A program made the translations under genes and the position numbers. Shown here piece after piece: positions 62,260 to 64,000 of a stretch of DNA of 64,000 nt. Origin of the DNA: Mycolicibacterium porcinum (GTDB lineage Bacteria; Actinomycetota; Actinomycetes; Mycobacteriales; Mycobacteriaceae). The DNA lies in contig MVIG01000008.1 in assembly GCA_002086835.1 (NCBI GenBank), forward strand, positions 186,001 through 250,000, given 5' to 3'. The stretch's first letter is position 1. Every line of letters begins with the position of its first letter. The notes under the pieces were generated by a model, which ran no database searches, was not told the DNA's origin, and worked only from the letters and a program-made list of their open reading frames with translations.

Positions 62260-62485
62260 GCTGCTCGTAGATCTTCTTGCAGTCCGGGCACACCGGAGAG
62301 CCCGGCTTGGGCGACTTCGTCACGGGGAACACCTCGCCGCACAGGGCGACCACATGCGTGCCCATGACGGCACTTTCGGCGATCTTGTCCTTCTTGACGT
62401 AATGGAAGAACTTGGGGGCGTCGTCGTCGGTCCCGTCGTCGACGCGTTCGTCGATGTCCGGGCGTTCGATGGTCTGGGTCTGCAT
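62249..62485 (-). CDS. DUF3039 protein (Rv2708c orthologue)
   Basis: 78 residues. An acidic N-terminus, then FFHYVKKDKIAESAVMGTHVVALCGEVFPVT and a C-terminal CPDCKK; the cysteines and histidines suggest a zinc site. ATG at 62485. Found in all mycobacteria next to the sigB neighbourhood. Function is unknown. Confidence 0.83.
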   Translation of the reverse strand: MQTQTIERPDIDERVDDGTDDDAPKFFHYVKKDKIAESAVMGTHVVALCGEVFPVTKSPKPGSPVCPDCKKIYEQLKK

Positions 62486-62589
62486 GGTCTTATTGTGCTC
62501 CTCACGTCCGCGGGCTTCATTGTGCCTGGGTGTGGGCGGAAGGGAAATCCAACTGCCACCGCCGGCACCGGGTGTGGAACAGTAGAGGC

Positions 62590-63018
62590 ATGAAACAAAG
62601 CCACGAGCTGAGTTTCGACGACGATTTCGGCGACGATTTCGGCAAGGAAGCCCGCCCGGTTCTCATCACCAAAGCCGCACCGTCCTACGACGAGCAGCAC
62701 CGCCAGCGCGTACGCAAGTACCTGACGCTGATGGCCTTCCGCATACCGGCGCTGATCCTCGCGGCGGTCGCCTACAACATCTGGCACAACGGGCTCATCT
62801 CGCTCGCGATCATCGTGGTGTCGATCCCGCTGCCCTGGATGGCGGTACTGATCGCCAACGATCGTCCCCCGCGCAGCGCCGAGGAGCCCCGGCGGTACGC
62901 CGGCCGCGGTGAGCGGATTCCACTGTTCCCCACCGCCGAGCGGCCGGCGTTACAGAAGGAACCGTACGTGGCACCGCAACGGGACACCGCGCCGTCCGAC
63001 GGCGATGCTCCCAGCTGA
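62590..63018 (+). CDS. DUF3099 membrane protein (Rv2709 orthologue)
   Basis: 142 residues. A soluble acidic N-terminus (DDDFGDDFGKEA), two adjacent helices (about 48-90, LMAFRIPALILAAVAYNIW then LISLAIIVVSIPLPWMAVLI) and a basic, proline-rich tail. ATG at 62590; an upstream in-frame codon at 62530 would add an unlikely leader. Precedes sigB as in M. tuberculosis. Function is unknown. Confidence 0.82.
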   Translation: MKQSHELSFDDDFGDDFGKEARPVLITKAAPSYDEQHRQRVRKYLTLMAFRIPALILAAVAYNIWHNGLISLAIIVVSIPLPWMAVLIANDRPPRSAEEPRRYAGRGERIPLFPTAERPALQKEPYVAPQRDTAPSDGDAPS

Positions 63019-63102
63019 GCGGCTTCTTTAGCTATTCTTAGGACATTCTCAGGTCGGTCCGGAAAAACTGCAGCTCAACGGGTATGAATCCGGGGATCGG
63101 CG

Positions 63103-63128
63103 GGAACTCTCATGACGCCTACGACGTT
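63103..63128 (+). promoter_or_regulatory. SigE/SigH-type sigB promoter
   Basis: GGGAAC, with GGAAC at 63103-63107, a 17-nt spacer, and CGTT at 63125-63128, 37 nt before the sigB ATG. It matches the extracytoplasmic-function promoter by which SigE and SigH drive sigB in M. tuberculosis. Confidence 0.75.
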
Positions 63129-63165
63129 GTAGATCATGACAGTTCGAGCCGATCAGGAGGCCGTC

Positions 63166-64000
63166 ATGGCAAATGCCACCACAAGCCGCGTCGACAGTGA
63201 TCTGGACGCCCAGAGCCCTGCCGCCGACCTCGTGCGCGTGTATCTGAACGGCATCGGCAAAACGGCGTTGCTCAACGCCGCCGATGAAGTAGAGCTCGCA
63301 AAGCGCATCGAGGCAGGCTTGTACGCCCAGCACGTGCTGGACACCAAGAAGCGCCTGGGCGAAAACCGCAAACGCGATCTGGCCACCGTCGTCCGCGATG
63401 GCGAGGCAGCCCGCAGGCATCTGCTGGAGGCCAACCTCCGGCTGGTGGTGTCGCTGGCCAAGCGCTACACCGGCCGCGGCATGCCGCTGCTGGACCTGAT
63501 CCAGGAAGGCAACCTGGGTCTGATCCGCGCGATGGAGAAGTTCGACTACACCAAGGGCTTCAAGTTCTCCACGTATGCCACGTGGTGGATCCGTCAGGCC
63601 ATCACCCGCGGCATGGCGGACCAGAGCCGCACCATCCGTCTGCCCGTCCACCTGGTCGAGCAGGTCAACAAGCTGGCGCGGATCAAGCGCGAGATGCACC
63701 AGAACCTGGGCCGCGAGGCCACCGACGAGGAACTGGCCGAGGAGTCCGGCATCCCGGTCGAGAAGATCAACGACCTGCTGGAGCACAGCCGCGATCCGGT
63801 GAGCCTGGACATGCCGGTCGGCACCGACGAGGAAGCCCCACTGGGCGACTTCATCGAGGACTCCGAGGCGATGTCGGCCGAGAACGCCGTCATCTCCGAG
63901 TTGCTGCACACCGACATCCGCCACGTGCTGGCCACGCTCGACGAGCGCGAGCAGCAGGTGATCCGGCTCCGGTTCGGCCTCGACGACGGCCAGCCCCGCA
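63166..64000 (+). CDS. sigB: Stress-associated sigma factor SigB, 3' end outside window
   Basis: 278 codons visible. Regions 1.2 to 3 are intact: [60 protein letters not shown], and the start of region 4 ([20 protein letters not shown]). It lacks the long N-terminal extension of SigA. ATG at 63166 with AGGAGG. Controls stress and stationary-phase genes; Rv2710 orthologue. Confidence 0.96.
   Translation, partial: MANATTSRVDSDLDAQSPAADLVRVYLNGIGKTALLNAADEVELAKRIEAGLYAQHVLDTKKRLGENRKRDLATVVRDGEAARRHLLEANLRLVVSLAKRYTGRGMPLLDLIQEGNLGLIRAMEKFDYTKGFKFSTYATWWIRQAITRGMADQSRTIRLPVHLVEQVNKLARIKREMHQNLGREATDEELAEESGIPVEKINDLLEHSRDPVSLDMPVGTDEEAPLGDFIEDSEAMSAENAVISELLHTDIRHVLATLDEREQQVIRLRFGLDDGQPR

Overview
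The window is chromosome of a mycobacterium, most likely a fast-growing Mycolicibacterium. It is GC-rich and codes densely on both strands, with many GTG starts and many start codons preceded at 6-8 nt by a TANNNT -10 element (leaderless genes). From about 10.6 kb to 41.6 kb, and again from about 60.5 kb to the right edge, gene content and order match the M. tuberculosis segment Rv2670c-Rv2710: zapE, ribD-like, aftC, msrB, hemQ/chdC-hemY-hemE, rnd, dxs, trmA-like, ceoB-ceoC, dut, cei, suhB, ppgK, sigA ... sigB. This synteny was recognised from protein sequence, not from a database search.

Left part (1-10.6 kb), accessory and regulatory. It starts with a class I DAHP synthase cut by the window edge. 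Four regulator cassettes follow, each with a visible candidate operator: a LysR regulator with a TDT-family transporter, a GntR/FCD regulator divergent from a CynX/NimT-type MFS carrier, an MFS exporter with an ArsR sensor carrying a complete alpha-5 metal site, and a leaderless Clp-N/HTH protein behind two copies of one palindrome. An orphan PrrB-like histidine kinase, an F420/FMN PPOX protein, an MPT63-like secreted protein and a GNAT acetyltransferase are also here.

Middle part (10.6-41.6 kb), conserved mycobacterial core. It covers cell-wall arabinan (aftC), the coproporphyrin-dependent heme branch (hemE-hemY-chdC, tightly coupled), methionine sulfoxide repair (msrB), RNA processing (rnd, TrmA-like), the start of the MEP pathway (dxs), Na+/H+ exchange (nhaA), and potassium homeostasis (a KimA-like APC permease divergent from the TrkA-type ceoB/ceoC). 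Nucleotide hygiene (dut), cell envelope integrity (cei), inositol phosphatase (suhB), polyphosphate glucokinase (ppgK) and the principal sigma factor sigA complete it.

Right part. Between sigA and the sigB neighbourhood lies about 18.7 kb (41.7-60.4 kb) that is not in the M. tuberculosis arrangement. It holds a type I Baeyer-Villiger monooxygenase, an LLM monooxygenase resembling limonene 1,2-monooxygenase, three acyl-CoA-dehydrogenase-like flavin monooxygenases, four SDRs, a zinc alcohol dehydrogenase, an acyl-CoA ligase, an esterase, a wax ester synthase/DGAT, and IclR and TetR regulators. Together they suggest alcohol to ketone to lactone to hydroxy acid to CoA-ester catabolism of an alicyclic or terpenoid compound. 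An esterase 3' remnant marks one edge. The window ends inside sigB, preceded by a SigE/SigH-type promoter. No tRNA, rRNA, CRISPR array, insertion sequence or prophage was seen.
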